Shown here: one piece after another, positions 53,101-60,446 of the stretch
How positions within the stretch are numbered: the stretch's first letter is position 1
Layout of the letters: each line of letters opens with the position of its first letter
Origin: Chloroflexales bacterium ZM16-3
GTDB lineage: Bacteria > Chloroflexota > Chloroflexia > Chloroflexales > Chloroflexaceae
Length of the DNA stretch: 64,000 nucleotides
NCBI GenBank assembly: GCA_004138175.2
Contig: RYFE02000002.1
Coordinates: 186,001-250,000, forward strand
Reading direction: 5' to 3'
Made by a program: the position numbers and the translations under genes
Notes under the pieces: generated by a model
What the model saw: the letters and a program-made list of their open reading frames with translations, nothing else
Database searches by the model: none
What the model was told of the DNA's origin: nothing

Positions 53101-53762
53101 GCCCGCAGCTCAACGCTCAGGTCGCGGTACTGGCGGGCCTGGCCGGCCTGACGCTTCAGCGAGCGCAGGCGCGGCTCCAGCTCGCCAAGCAGGTCGCCCA
53201 CCCGCTGGAGGTTCGAGTCCGTCTCGCGCAGGCGGCGCAGCGACTCGGCCTTACGCAGCTCAAAGCCGCCAATCTCGGCCGCATCCTCAAAGAGCCGACG
53301 GCGCTCCTCGGGCCGCAGGGTCAGCGCAGCGTCCACCAGCCCCTGGTTAATGATCGTGTAGGAGCCGCCGAGTGGCTCGGTGGCCTCCTGGACATCGCGC
53401 AGGCGCACGCGGGCCCGGTTGATGAAGTACTCGCTGTCGCCAGCGCGGGTGGTCCGGCGCGAGATCGTCACCTCGTCGAAGTCGAGCGGCAGCAGGCGGT
53501 CGCTGTTATCAATGGTCAGCGCGACCTCGGCCAGCCCGGCGGGGGCGCGCCGCCCGCCGCCCGAATAGATCAACTCCTCAGAGCGCTTGCAGCGCAGGGT
53601 GGATAGGCTCTGCTCTCCAAGCACCCAGCGCACTGCGTCGGCGAGATTCGACTTACCCGAGCCATTCGGACCAACCACGGCCGTGATGCCGGGGCGGAAC
53701 TCGACCGTCGTGCGGGAGGCGAATGTCTTGAAGCCCTGGATATCAATGCGCTTGAGGTACAT
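50112..53762 (-). CDS. smc: Chromosome segregation protein SMC with in-frame repeat insert
   Basis: 1216 aa condensin ATPase. Walker A VVGPNGSGKSNLADAVRWVL near residues 29-48, long coiled coils (about 165-510 and 670-1000), hinge around 510-670 (ADRPGFALVQSIIRTPAELE, GWTIVTLQGEQVSSGGSVTG), signature LLSGGERTLTAAALL and Walker B CILDETDAALDESN. Residues ~581-619 in the hinge, RESGGRSRESGPRQGLTFNA to PTPDSRLPTPV, are read from a GGGAGTC heptamer palindrome and replace what should be a short linker between DSIR and LGVAADLVDYDERY. The ATG at 53762 (MYLKRIDIQGFKTFA) is chosen; the upstream codons are repeat sequence. Confidence 0.96.
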   Translation of the reverse strand: MYLKRIDIQGFKTFASRTTVEFRPGITAVVGPNGSGKSNLADAVRWVLGEQSLSTLRCKRSEELIYSGGGRRAPAGLAEVALTIDNSDRLLPLDFDEVTISRRTTRAGDSEYFINRARVRLRDVQEATEPLGGSYTIINQGLVDAALTLRPEERRRLFEDAAEIGGFELRKAESLRRLRETDSNLQRVGDLLGELEPRLRSLKRQAGQARQYRDLSVELRALQERHYAAIWRAAQAATAAARAEVLGLEQALEQARAAQLAVSHDLRALREALRGQRDELGTLHQRSGELHRRAEDAQRVLAVDGERLVSLSRRAEELERRRNELALRQGEDEARRAAAAEDAALAESALESQRVALRAAEAEMASAEQIRAALARDLRAAQDTSLRAATAVAEGASRAEQLRDQAARLERDRAELEAAAAHAAENLAAASAQVEAARAALTSAEAARAEAAEAERAARAALESLRAERATAEDERAAARRALADVEARLDSLARLARSYTGAFAGVRAAMQWAEKADRPGFALVQSIIRTPAELETAVEVALGSRLQNIVVERWADAEDAIADLKRSGAGRATFMPLDSIRESGGRSRESGPRQGLTFNAGEGARDGAPTPDSRLPTPVLGVAADLVDYDERYAAVARQLLGRVMIVNNLATARAELRGLSGGWTIVTLQGEQVSSGGSVTGGAQTKESGALRRERELRELPGRVEAARAAVERAESRRAELEAKIQAHSQSIRELEARARDAARMVESRRAELDGTARRVAQAEQERGWAAQRQERLSHDVAALQGQETELLGRRTAAERAAAEAELRLAELRARQDAEAQADRAAQERVAGLRAAAGAAEGQLRAQRTLLAAHERSLAEGERQLVSLAASVADQEAERERIGAAHARIEAEHHALLAEIDALRAQIDPAEQSLRANESAQADLERREQEATAALLERESAHGRAAMESQRATDRQDAIYERAAADDIDVEALEPPAEDAPAERLQPEIDALRAKILRLGAVNQLALEEYDEAAARHRFLSEQVADLREAEGSLLELIAALEGAMSQRFITTFNAVAAEFEQSFVRLFGGGSAKLQLTGGPSSNGDLPEDGQEEHPSSGRGQGVEIIVRPPGKKQQSISLLSGGERTLTAAALLFAILKVNPSPFCILDETDAALDESNVGRFRDALQSLVDQTQFILITHNRGTIDAADTLYGVTMGDDGASKTISLRVEEYV
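51904..52020. repeat. Heptamer palindrome inserted in frame in smc
   Basis: Four GGGAGTC units at 51904-51936, a 60-base middle, and complementary GACTCCC/CGACTCCC pieces at 51988-52020. 117 bp, 39 codons; the smc frame stays open. Confidence 0.85.
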
Positions 53763-53771
53763 AGTGTCAAC

Positions 53772-53794
53772 GCAAAAGGCAAAGGGCAAAAGGC
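53772..53794. repeat. Heptamer array (GCAAAAG type) before smc
   Basis: GCAAAAG GCAAAGG GCAAAAG GCA directly upstream of the smc start. It was the target for MITE copy 5, whose duplication GGCAAAAG comes from it. Confidence 0.6.
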
Positions 53795-53914
53795 AATACC
53801 GCAGAAGTAACGCTGTGATGCGTCCTGTCATTCTGAGCGAAGCGAAGAATCCCGGCCGGGACCCTTCGCTTCGCTCAGGGTGACAGCGTTACGTATGCTC
53901 TATTGCGGCAAAAG
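53785..53914. mobile_element. Palindromic MITE, copy 5, upstream of smc
   Basis: Element 53793-53906 (114 bp) flanked by GGCAAAAG at 53785-53792 and 53907-53914. Same orientation as copy 4, so smc lies between two direct copies 3.8 kb apart. Confidence 0.9.
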
Positions 53915-54055
53915 ACAACATTTGGGCACTTCGCTGAGATGCCGTAGAGGCGACGGGTGCTCAGCCCCCAGCCCCCAACCTCGGCTGCGCATTGTATCAC
54001 ACCAAGGTGCGCCGGGAGCGCAATGAAAGCAATAGCACAGCTTCTTGCCATGCCA

Positions 54056-54084
54056 TTGCACAGCGCACAGGGATATGTTACAAT
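54056..54084 (+). promoter_or_regulatory. Promoter of the aapJQMP operon
   Basis: TTGCAC (54056-54061), 17-base spacer, TACAAT (54079-54084) with TGT in front. It gives a leader of about 260 nt. Confidence 0.65.
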
Positions 54085-54280
54085 TCGAGGTAATCCCAGT
54101 AGGACAAATACCACGCAGTGTAGCGTTGCCCGCGCAGATTTCCCCGCTGTAGTGCGCACCGGGCAGTGAAACCGATTACACACCGGGTTTTTGGCGTAGC
54201 CGTGCTACGTGCCGCAACTGGTGATCGTTTGATCGCCATAGCCGATAGCGGATAGGCTGGGATCAACACTTGGGTTCGTG

Positions 54281-54338
54281 GCGACACACCTCCGCCGATA
54301 GGGTTCGGCACCGAGGAAGTGTCGCGTGGAGCTTTTTT
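54281..54338 (+). promoter_or_regulatory. Structured leader with T6 run before aapJ
   Basis: Three stacked stems can form (GCGACAC/GTGTCGC, CCTC/GAGG, GCCGA/TCGGC), followed after 7 bases by TTTTTT and then directly by the ribosome binding site AAGGAGAG. This looks like an attenuator or translation switch, but no known riboswitch is recognised. Confidence 0.4.
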
Positions 54339-54351
54339 AAGGAGAGACCGA

Positions 54352-55533
54352 ATGAAGCGACAGATTCTCCCGTTGCTAGCGCTGACCTTCGCCCTGGCCC
54401 TGACGGCCTGTGGCGGACAGGCCCCGCAGGCTGCTGCCACCACCGCCCCGGCGGCCGCTGACACCGCCGCCCCGGCGGCCCCCGCCGACACCGCTGCCCC
54501 GGCCACCGAGGCCCCGGCCGCCCCGGCCGCCACCGCTGCGCCGGCCCCCTCCACCAGCGACGCAGCCCAGCCCGCCGCCGGCGGCCGCCTACAGACGATC
54601 ATCAGCCGTGGCAACCTGATCTGCGGCGTGAACACGGGCCTCCCCGGCTTCATGAATGTCGACTCGGCCGGCGCCTACACCGGCTTCGACGTCGATTTCT
54701 GCAAGGCGATCGCCGCCGCGATCTTCGACGACCCGAGCAAGGTTGAGTACCGGCCCCTGAGCTCCCAGGATCGCTTCACCGCCGTGCAGACGGGCGAGGT
54801 CGATGTGCTGATCCGCAACAGCACCTTCACCCTGAGCCGCGACGGCTCGCTCGGCCTCGACTGGGCCCCGACCACCTTCTACGACGGCCAGGGCATGATG
54901 GTGCGCAAGGATAGCGGCATCAACACCCTGGAGGACATGGACGGCGCGACGGTCTGCGTGCAGACCGGCACCACCACCGAGCTGAACCTGGCCGACCAGT
55001 TCAAGGCTCGCGGCCTGACCTTCACCCCGGTGGTCTTCGATAGCAACGACCCGACGGTGGCTGCCTACGACGCCGGACAGTGCGACGGCTTCACCACCGA
55101 TAAGTCGGGCCTGGTATCGAGCTTGTCCAAGCTGACAAACCCGGCCGACCACAAGATCCTTGATGTGACGATGTCCAAGGAGCCGCTCGGCCCCTCGACC
55201 CTCTCGGGCGACGCGCAGTTCAGCGACGCGGTGCGCTGGATTGTCTACGCGACCTTCCAGGCTGAGGAGTATGGCATCACCTCGGCGAACATCGGCGACT
55301 TCACCAGCAGCGAGCTGCCGGAGATCCAGCGCTTCCTGGGCCTGGCCGATAACAAGCTCGGCGATGGCATCGGCCTGCCGAACGACTTCGCCGTCCGCGT
55401 GATCAAGGGCGTGGGCAACTACGCCGAGATCTACGACCGCAACCTCGGCCCCGAGACCCCCTTTGACCTGCCGCGCGGCCTGAACGCGCAGTACACCAAC
55501 GGTGGTCTGCTCTACTCGCCGCCGTTCCGCTAG
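54352..55533 (+). CDS. aapJ: General L-amino acid ABC transporter, substrate-binding lipoprotein
   Basis: 393 aa, AapJ/BztA-type. Lipobox ALTAC, then an Ala/Pro/Thr linker of about 65 residues (residues ~22-85) instead of the short one in proteobacteria. The domain is typical of the Aap group: GRLQTIISRGNLICGVNTGL, PGFMNVDSAGAYTGFDVDFC, KVEYRPLSSQDRFTAVQTGE, RNSTFTLSRDGSLGLDW, and the late VRWIVYATFQAEEYGITSAN. First gene of a four-gene importer. ATG 54352 follows AAGGAGAGACCGA. Confidence 0.94.
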   Translation: MKRQILPLLALTFALALTACGGQAPQAAATTAPAAADTAAPAAPADTAAPATEAPAAPAATAAPAPSTSDAAQPAAGGRLQTIISRGNLICGVNTGLPGFMNVDSAGAYTGFDVDFCKAIAAAIFDDPSKVEYRPLSSQDRFTAVQTGEVDVLIRNSTFTLSRDGSLGLDWAPTTFYDGQGMMVRKDSGINTLEDMDGATVCVQTGTTTELNLADQFKARGLTFTPVVFDSNDPTVAAYDAGQCDGFTTDKSGLVSSLSKLTNPADHKILDVTMSKEPLGPSTLSGDAQFSDAVRWIVYATFQAEEYGITSANIGDFTSSELPEIQRFLGLADNKLGDGIGLPNDFAVRVIKGVGNYAEIYDRNLGPETPFDLPRGLNAQYTNGGLLYSPPFR

Positions 55534-55537
55534 ATCT

Positions 55538-55614
55538 GATTGCAGACTGTAGATTGCAGATTGTAGATTGCCAGCGCGGCAATCTACAATCTGCAATCTG
55601 CAATCTACAATTGC
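55538..55614. repeat. Heptamer inverted array (GATTGCA type) between aapJ and aapQ
   Basis: Five units GATTGCA GACTGTA GATTGCA GATTGTA GATTGCC, then the complement CAATCTA CAATCTG. Same unit as the insert in ppc. It fills the gap between the two genes. Confidence 0.85.
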
Positions 55615-55628
55615 GAACAGGTGAATCT

Positions 55629-56825
55629 ATGGCTGTAGCCACCCCACCGCAGCAGCACGCAAGAATCCCCTTCTATCGCGACACACGGATCATCGCGATC
55701 ATCCTCCAGGTCGTCTTCACCCTCGTCGTCGTTGGCGGGATCTGGTTCCTCTACACGAATATGATCGAGGGGCTGCGCAAGGCCAACCTACTGCCAAGCC
55801 TCTCGTTTTTGTCTCAGCCAACCGGCTTCGCGATCTCCGAGAGCGTCATCCCCTATAGCACAGAGAGCAGCTACGGCCAGGCATTCCTGGTCGGCATCAT
55901 CAACACATTACGCATCGCGATCACGGGAGTCATCCTGGCTACGCTCCTGGGGACGGTGGTCGGTATCTTCCGCATGTCGAGCAACTGGCTGCTGCGCAAC
56001 CTCGCCACTACCTACGTGGAGATTGTGCGTAACATCCCGCTGTTGCTCCAGCTGATCTTCTGGTTTCTGCTCACCAAAGAGTTTCCCCGCGTGCAGGATA
56101 GCATCAACCTCGGCGGGCTGCTCTACCTGCATAACCGTGGCGTGACGATGGCATGGCCACGCGAGGGCGATGACTTTAGCTCCTGGGTGCCCTGGCTCTG
56201 GGTTGGTCTGGCCGCTGGCATTATCTTCTATATTGTGCGGCGCGTGCAGTTTGCTCGCCGCGATAGGCCCGGCGTCGCGGCACCTCAGGCATTCCTGATC
56301 TCCGGCGGCGTGGTGCTGCTCGGCCTGGTGGTGGTGCGCCTGACCGGCGGCCAATGGCCGCTCTTTTTGGAGATCCCCCAGCTCAACCGCTTCAACTTTG
56401 TGGGCGGCTCGACGATCACCCCGAGCTTCGCCGCGCTGCTGATCGGCCTGGTGGTCTATACGGCCACCTACATCAGCGAGATCGTGCGCAGCGGCATCCA
56501 GGCCGTCAGCAGGGGACAGCGTGAGGCAGCCCGCGCGCTCGGCCTCACCAATGGCCAGGCGTTGCGATTGGTGATCTTCCCGCAGGCGCTGCGGATTATG
56601 ATCCCGCCGCTGACCAGCCAGTACCTGAACCTGACGAAGAACAGCAGCCTGGCCGTGGTGATCGCCTACCCCGACCTGTTCTATGTCGGCAACACGATCA
56701 ATAACCAGACCGGGCAGGCGGTGCCGGTGATCCTTATGCTCATGCTGAGCTACCTCTCGCTCAGCCTGATCACCTCGCTGATGATGAACTGGTATAACAA
56801 GAAGATTCAGCTCGTCGAGCGGTAG
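55629..56825 (+). CDS. aapQ: General L-amino acid ABC transporter, permease AapQ
   Basis: 398 aa, the long permease of the Aap type with an extended first periplasmic loop. Helices include IIAIILQVVFTLVVVGGIWF, then NTLRIAITGVILATLLGTVV, IPLLLQLIFWFLL and VIAYPDLFYVGN. The EAA loop is RGQREAARALGLTNGQALRL. ATG 55629 (MAVATPPQQHARIPFYRDTR) follows AACAGGTGAATCT; upstream codons are repeat sequence. The next gene starts 10 bases after the stop. Confidence 0.93.
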   Translation: MAVATPPQQHARIPFYRDTRIIAIILQVVFTLVVVGGIWFLYTNMIEGLRKANLLPSLSFLSQPTGFAISESVIPYSTESSYGQAFLVGIINTLRIAITGVILATLLGTVVGIFRMSSNWLLRNLATTYVEIVRNIPLLLQLIFWFLLTKEFPRVQDSINLGGLLYLHNRGVTMAWPREGDDFSSWVPWLWVGLAAGIIFYIVRRVQFARRDRPGVAAPQAFLISGGVVLLGLVVVRLTGGQWPLFLEIPQLNRFNFVGGSTITPSFAALLIGLVVYTATYISEIVRSGIQAVSRGQREAARALGLTNGQALRLVIFPQALRIMIPPLTSQYLNLTKNSSLAVVIAYPDLFYVGNTINNQTGQAVPVILMLMLSYLSLSLITSLMMNWYNKKIQLVER

Positions 56826-56835
56826 GGAGTAGCGC

Positions 56836-58062
56836 ATGGCAACAGAAGCGGCACGGGCCAGGCCAGATCGCCCCTCGTTTGTCCTCTGGGACTGGCTGCG
56901 CCAGAACCTGTTCAACAATTGGTATAACAGCGTCATCAGCGTGGTGATCCTGGTCGTCGTATTCCAGGCGGTGAGCGGCTTTGTGGGCTGGGCGCTCACC
57001 GCACCCGGCTGGTCGGCAGCGATTACCAACCTGAAGGTGCTCACCACATGGACCTACCCGACCGATCAGGTCTGGCGGCCAGCCCTGGCGGTCTGGATCG
57101 TCGCCCTGCTGCTCGGCCTGAGCGGCGGGGTCTGGCGCGGCATCCCGCAGACTCTGGCGATCGGCTTCGGCGTGATCATGCTGATCCTGGGCGTGCTGGC
57201 CTTCGCCTTGCCTCCCGCCACCACCCCCCTGCCAGTTAGTGGGACGTTCTTCCTGCTGATCTCCGGCGTGACGACCGGGGTCGGCTACGGGCTGGGCCTG
57301 CGCGTGGGAGAGCCGCTACGCTGGCCGCTGGTGATCTCCTGGGTGCTCGTGTACCCTGTGGCCGTGCTGATCATCCGTGGCGTCGGCGGCCCGCTTCCCG
57401 AGGTTCCCACCAACCTCTGGGGCGGCCTCATGCTGACCATGCTGCTCTCGATTAGCGGCATCGTGCTCTCCTTTCCGCTCGGCGTGCTGCTCGCCCTCGG
57501 CCGACGCAGCAACCTGCCGGTGGTGAAGTGGTTCTGCATCATCTACATCGAGTTCATCCGCGGCGTGCCTCTGGTGACGGTGCTGTACATGGGTTCGCTG
57601 ATGCTGCCGCTCTTCCTGCCCAGCGAGATTCGCATTGATGGGGTGATCCGGGCGATGGTCGCGGTCACGCTGTTCAGCGCGGCCTACCTGGCGGAGAATG
57701 TGCGCGGCGGCCTACAGTCGCTACCTAAGGGGCAGGCCGAGGCGGCCCGCGCACTCGGCCTAAACACCGTGCAGACAACCCTGCTGATCACGCTGCCCCA
57801 GGCGCTGCGCGCGGTTATCCCGGTGCTGGTCGGCCAGTTCATCGGCCTGTTTAAGGACACCTCGCTGGTGGTGATCGTCGGTCTGGTTGACCTGCTCGGC
57901 GCCGCGCAGAATGTGGTCGGCCAACCCCAGTGGCTCGGCACCCCCGGCGGCGTCTGGCGCGAGACCTTCCTGGTGATCGCGCTGGTCTACTGGATCTTTA
58001 GCTTCACCATGTCGCGCACCAGCAAGACGATCGAGGAGAACCTCAGCGTCGGACATCGGTAA
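56836..58062 (+). CDS. aapM: General L-amino acid ABC transporter, permease AapM
   Basis: 408 aa, second permease. N-terminal WDWLRQNLFNNWYNSVISVV is the AapM/BztC signature. About eight helices (LAVWIVALLLGLSGGVW, LAIGFGVIMLILGVLAFALP, LMLTMLLSISGIVLSFPLGV, LFSAAYLAENV). EAA loop KGQAEAARALGLNTVQTTLL, then VLVGQFIGLFKDTSLVVIVG. Forms the channel with AapQ. Confidence 0.93.
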   Translation: MATEAARARPDRPSFVLWDWLRQNLFNNWYNSVISVVILVVVFQAVSGFVGWALTAPGWSAAITNLKVLTTWTYPTDQVWRPALAVWIVALLLGLSGGVWRGIPQTLAIGFGVIMLILGVLAFALPPATTPLPVSGTFFLLISGVTTGVGYGLGLRVGEPLRWPLVISWVLVYPVAVLIIRGVGGPLPEVPTNLWGGLMLTMLLSISGIVLSFPLGVLLALGRRSNLPVVKWFCIIYIEFIRGVPLVTVLYMGSLMLPLFLPSEIRIDGVIRAMVAVTLFSAAYLAENVRGGLQSLPKGQAEAARALGLNTVQTTLLITLPQALRAVIPVLVGQFIGLFKDTSLVVIVGLVDLLGAAQNVVGQPQWLGTPGGVWRETFLVIALVYWIFSFTMSRTSKTIEENLSVGHR

Positions 58063-58121
58063 TTTTTGATTTTTGATTTTTAATTTTGGATTGCGCAATC
58101 CAAAATTAAAAATCAAAAATC
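58063..58121. repeat. Perfect 54-bp AT-rich palindrome between aapM and aapP
   Basis: Arms at 58068-58094 and 58095-58121 are exact complements. The arms have a 7-base rhythm (TTTTTGA TTTTTGA TTTTTAA TTTTGGA). It lies directly between two genes of one operon and would fold in the mRNA. Confidence 0.85.
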
Positions 58122-58137
58122 GGCAATTGGAGCAGCT

Positions 58138-58890
58138 ATGAGCGGGCAAACCGACCAAGACGGCGATATTATCATCTGCGAGAATGTGAACAAGTGGTAC
58201 GGCGAGTACCACGCCCTGCGTGAGGTGACGACGACGGTGAAGAAGGGCGAGGTGGTGGTGATCTTCGGGCCGTCGGGCAGCGGCAAGAGCACCTTCATCC
58301 GCACGATTAACCGCCTGGAGGAGCATCAGGAGGGCAAGATCATCGTCGATGGCATCGAGATGACGAATGACATCCGCAACATCGATACGATCCGCCGCGA
58401 GACGGGTATGGTCTTCCAGCAGTTCAACCTCTTCCCGCACCTCAAGGTGATCCAGAATGTCACCCTGGCACCGATCTGGGTGCGCAAGAAGACGCGCAAG
58501 GAGAGCGAGGTCAAGGCGCTGGAGCTGCTGGAGCGTGTGGGCATCAAGGAGCAGGCCCAGAAGTTCCCCGGCCAGCTCTCCGGCGGGCAGCAGCAGCGTG
58601 TGGCGATCGCCCGCGCCCTGGCTATGGAGCCACGGATCATGCTCTTCGATGAGCCCACCTCGGCCCTCGACCCTGAGATGATCAAAGAGGTGCTCGATGT
58701 GATGAAGGAGCTGGCCCGCAGTGGCATGACCATGCTCTGCGTGACCCACGAGATGGCCTTCGCCCGCGAGGTGGCCGACCGCATGATCTTTATGGATCGC
58801 GGCCAGATCGTCGAGGAGGGCACCCCCGAGCAGATCTTCAGCGCCCCGCGCCACGAGCGGACGAAGCTCTTCCTGAGCCAGATTCTGTAG
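58138..58890 (+). CDS. aapP: General L-amino acid ABC transporter, ATP-binding protein AapP
   Basis: 250 aa. Walker [22 protein letters not shown]-loop [13 protein letters not shown], signature [18 protein letters not shown], Walker [17 protein letters not shown]-loop [16 protein letters not shown]. Closely similar to the ATPase at 46650. The start ATG at 58138 follows GGAGCAGCT and the AT-rich palindrome. Confidence 0.95.
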   Translation: MSGQTDQDGDIIICENVNKWYGEYHALREVTTTVKKGEVVVIFGPSGSGKSTFIRTINRLEEHQEGKIIVDGIEMTNDIRNIDTIRRETGMVFQQFNLFPHLKVIQNVTLAPIWVRKKTRKESEVKALELLERVGIKEQAQKFPGQLSGGQQQRVAIARALAMEPRIMLFDEPTSALDPEMIKEVLDVMKELARSGMTMLCVTHEMAFAREVADRMIFMDRGQIVEEGTPEQIFSAPRHERTKLFLSQIL

Positions 58891-58904
58891 CGCAAACAAG
58901 GCTT

Positions 58905-58930
58905 CAGGAGTCGGGAGTCAGGAGTCGGTG
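58905..58930. repeat. Short heptamer array (GGGAGTC type)
   Basis: CAGGAGT CGGGAGT CAGGAGT CGGTGCC, a single arm of the unit found in smc and before the Nudix gene. Confidence 0.6.
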
Positions 58931-58998
58931 CCGCCGCATCAGCAAGCCATGCAGGCTACCAAACGGTAACGTACTCTAAAACCGTGGCTCAGACCGTG

Positions 58999-59039
58999 AT
59001 CACAAACGGGCGAAGGCTTTGCCTTCGCCCGTTTGTGAT
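58999..59039. terminator. Bidirectional terminator-like hairpin
   Basis: A 19-bp perfect stem (ATCACAAACGGGCGAAGGC and its complement) with loop TTT between the end of aapP and the convergent glycerate kinase stop. No long T run. Confidence 0.6.
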
Positions 59040-59044
59040 TCTGC

Positions 59045-60424
59045 TCACCAGGCGAAGAGGAAGGCCAGGTCGTTCACATTGGTGTCGGTGGGGCCGGGGC
59101 GCAGCAGGTCGCCAAGGGCGGCGAAGAAGGGGTAGGCGTCATTGCGGGCCAGGTGGGCGGCCGGGTCGAGGCCGCGGGCGCGGGCGCGGGCCAGGGTCTC
59201 GCCTGTCACCACAGCCCCCGCCGCGTCGGTCGGCCCATCGCCGCCGTCGGTGGCCAGGGTGATCAGGGCAACATCGGGCAGGCCAGCAAGCTCGCCCACG
59301 GCGGCCAGAGCCAGCTCCTGATTGCGCCCGCCGCGCCCGTCGCCGCGCAGAGTCACGGTGGTCTCCCCGCCGACAATGACGCAGGCCGGGCGCGGCAGGG
59401 GCCGCCCGGTTGCGGCCATCTCGCGGATGATCGCGCCGAGGAAGCGCCCGGCCTCGCGGGCCTCGCCCTGGAGGTAGGTGCTCAGCACCAGCGCACTGAG
59501 CCCGGCGGCGCGGGCGGCATGCGCGGCCGCCTCGGCGGCCTGGAGGTTGCTGCCCACCAGCAGCGTGCTCGCCCGCGCGAAGCAGGGGTCGTCGGGGCCG
59601 GGGGTCTCCTCCAGATCGCCGGATGCCCCACGCCGCAGGCGATCAACAATGGCCGAGGGGGCCGACTCGCGCAGCCCGTAGCGATCCAGCACCGCCAGGG
59701 CATCGGCGAAGCTGCTGGGGTCAGGCACCGTCGGGCCAGAGGCGATCACATCCAGGGGGCTACCGACCACATCGGAGAGCACCAGGGTGACGAGGTCGGC
59801 GGGATGAGCCATGCGCGCAAGTCCGCCGCCCTTAATTATGTCAAGATGCTTACGCAGCGCGTTAATCTCGTTGATGCTGGCCCCGCAGGCCAGGAGCTGC
59901 CCAGTGAGCGCCTGAATATCGGCCAGGCTCAGGCCAGGGGCGGGCAGGCTGAGCAGCGCCGAGCCACCGCCCGAGATCAGGGCGATCACCAGGTCGCCCG
60001 CGCGGGACTCGGCCAGCAAGTCGGCGATCCGCCGCGCCCCAGCCACGCTGCGCTCGTCGGGGACGGGGTGGCCGGCGGCAAGGATGTGATAAGACCCAGG
60101 ATGCGGGAGCAAAGCTCCCGCATCCTGGGTCTTATCACTCTTTATCACCATCACACCGCCCGAGAGCCGGTCGGCGATCACCTCGGCGGCGGCGGCGGCC
60201 ATAGGGCGGCCAGCCTTCCCGCAGCCCACCAGCAGTACCCGCGCGATCTGGGACAGGTCGTAGCGCCGCCCGCCAACAGTGAGCAGATCGCCCTCGCGGC
60301 GAAGGGCGGATCGCACGGCGGCGGCAGGCTCGACGGCGTCCAGGGCCGCAGACAAGATGGATGCCGCCGTCGATCCCCAGGGGGCCGTACGCAGGGTCGT
60401 GCTGAGCAGGCGTTCAGGGTTCAT
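59045..60424 (-). CDS. Glycerate 2-kinase (MOFRL family) with in-frame palindrome
   Basis: 459 aa class II glycerate kinase; phosphorylates D-glycerate at C2 with ATP. Family marks: VLLVGCGKAGRPMAAAAAEV, ALISGGGSALLSLPAPGLSL, ALRKHLDIIKGGGLARMAHP, VGSPLDVIASGPTVPDPSSF, VIVGGETTVTLRGDGRGGRN, LATDGGDGPTDAAGAVV. Between VMVIKS and ILAAGHPVPDERS lies DKTQDAGALLPHPGSYH, read from a 53-bp palindrome (60086-60138). The ATG at 60424 (MNPERLL) is chosen; it has GGAGGGAGCGCCT upstream. A longer start at 60487 would overlap the next gene. Confidence 0.93.
   Translation of the reverse strand: MNPERLLSTTLRTAPWGSTAASILSAALDAVEPAAAVRSALRREGDLLTVGGRRYDLSQIARVLLVGCGKAGRPMAAAAAEVIADRLSGGVMVIKSDKTQDAGALLPHPGSYHILAAGHPVPDERSVAGARRIADLLAESRAGDLVIALISGGGSALLSLPAPGLSLADIQALTGQLLACGASINEINALRKHLDIIKGGGLARMAHPADLVTLVLSDVVGSPLDVIASGPTVPDPSSFADALAVLDRYGLRESAPSAIVDRLRRGASGDLEETPGPDDPCFARASTLLVGSNLQAAEAAAHAARAAGLSALVLSTYLQGEAREAGRFLGAIIREMAATGRPLPRPACVIVGGETTVTLRGDGRGGRNQELALAAVGELAGLPDVALITLATDGGDGPTDAAGAVVTGETLARARARGLDPAAHLARNDAYPFFAALGDLLRPGPTDTNVNDLAFLFAW
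60086..60138. repeat. 25-bp-stem palindrome inside the glycerate kinase gene
   Basis: Arms at 60086-60110 and 60114-60138 are exact complements with loop AAA. The coding frame stays open through it. Confidence 0.85.
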
Positions 60425-60446
60425 AGGCGCTCCCTCCTTGTATAGC

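Noticed and set aside
50106-53606. Several Ala/Arg-rich open frames on the plus strand under smc
   Set aside because: Shadows of the coiled-coil-coding DNA of smc.
54085-54351. Glutamine or other known riboswitch
   Set aside because: None of the conserved cores I know could be recognised; kept only as a structured leader.
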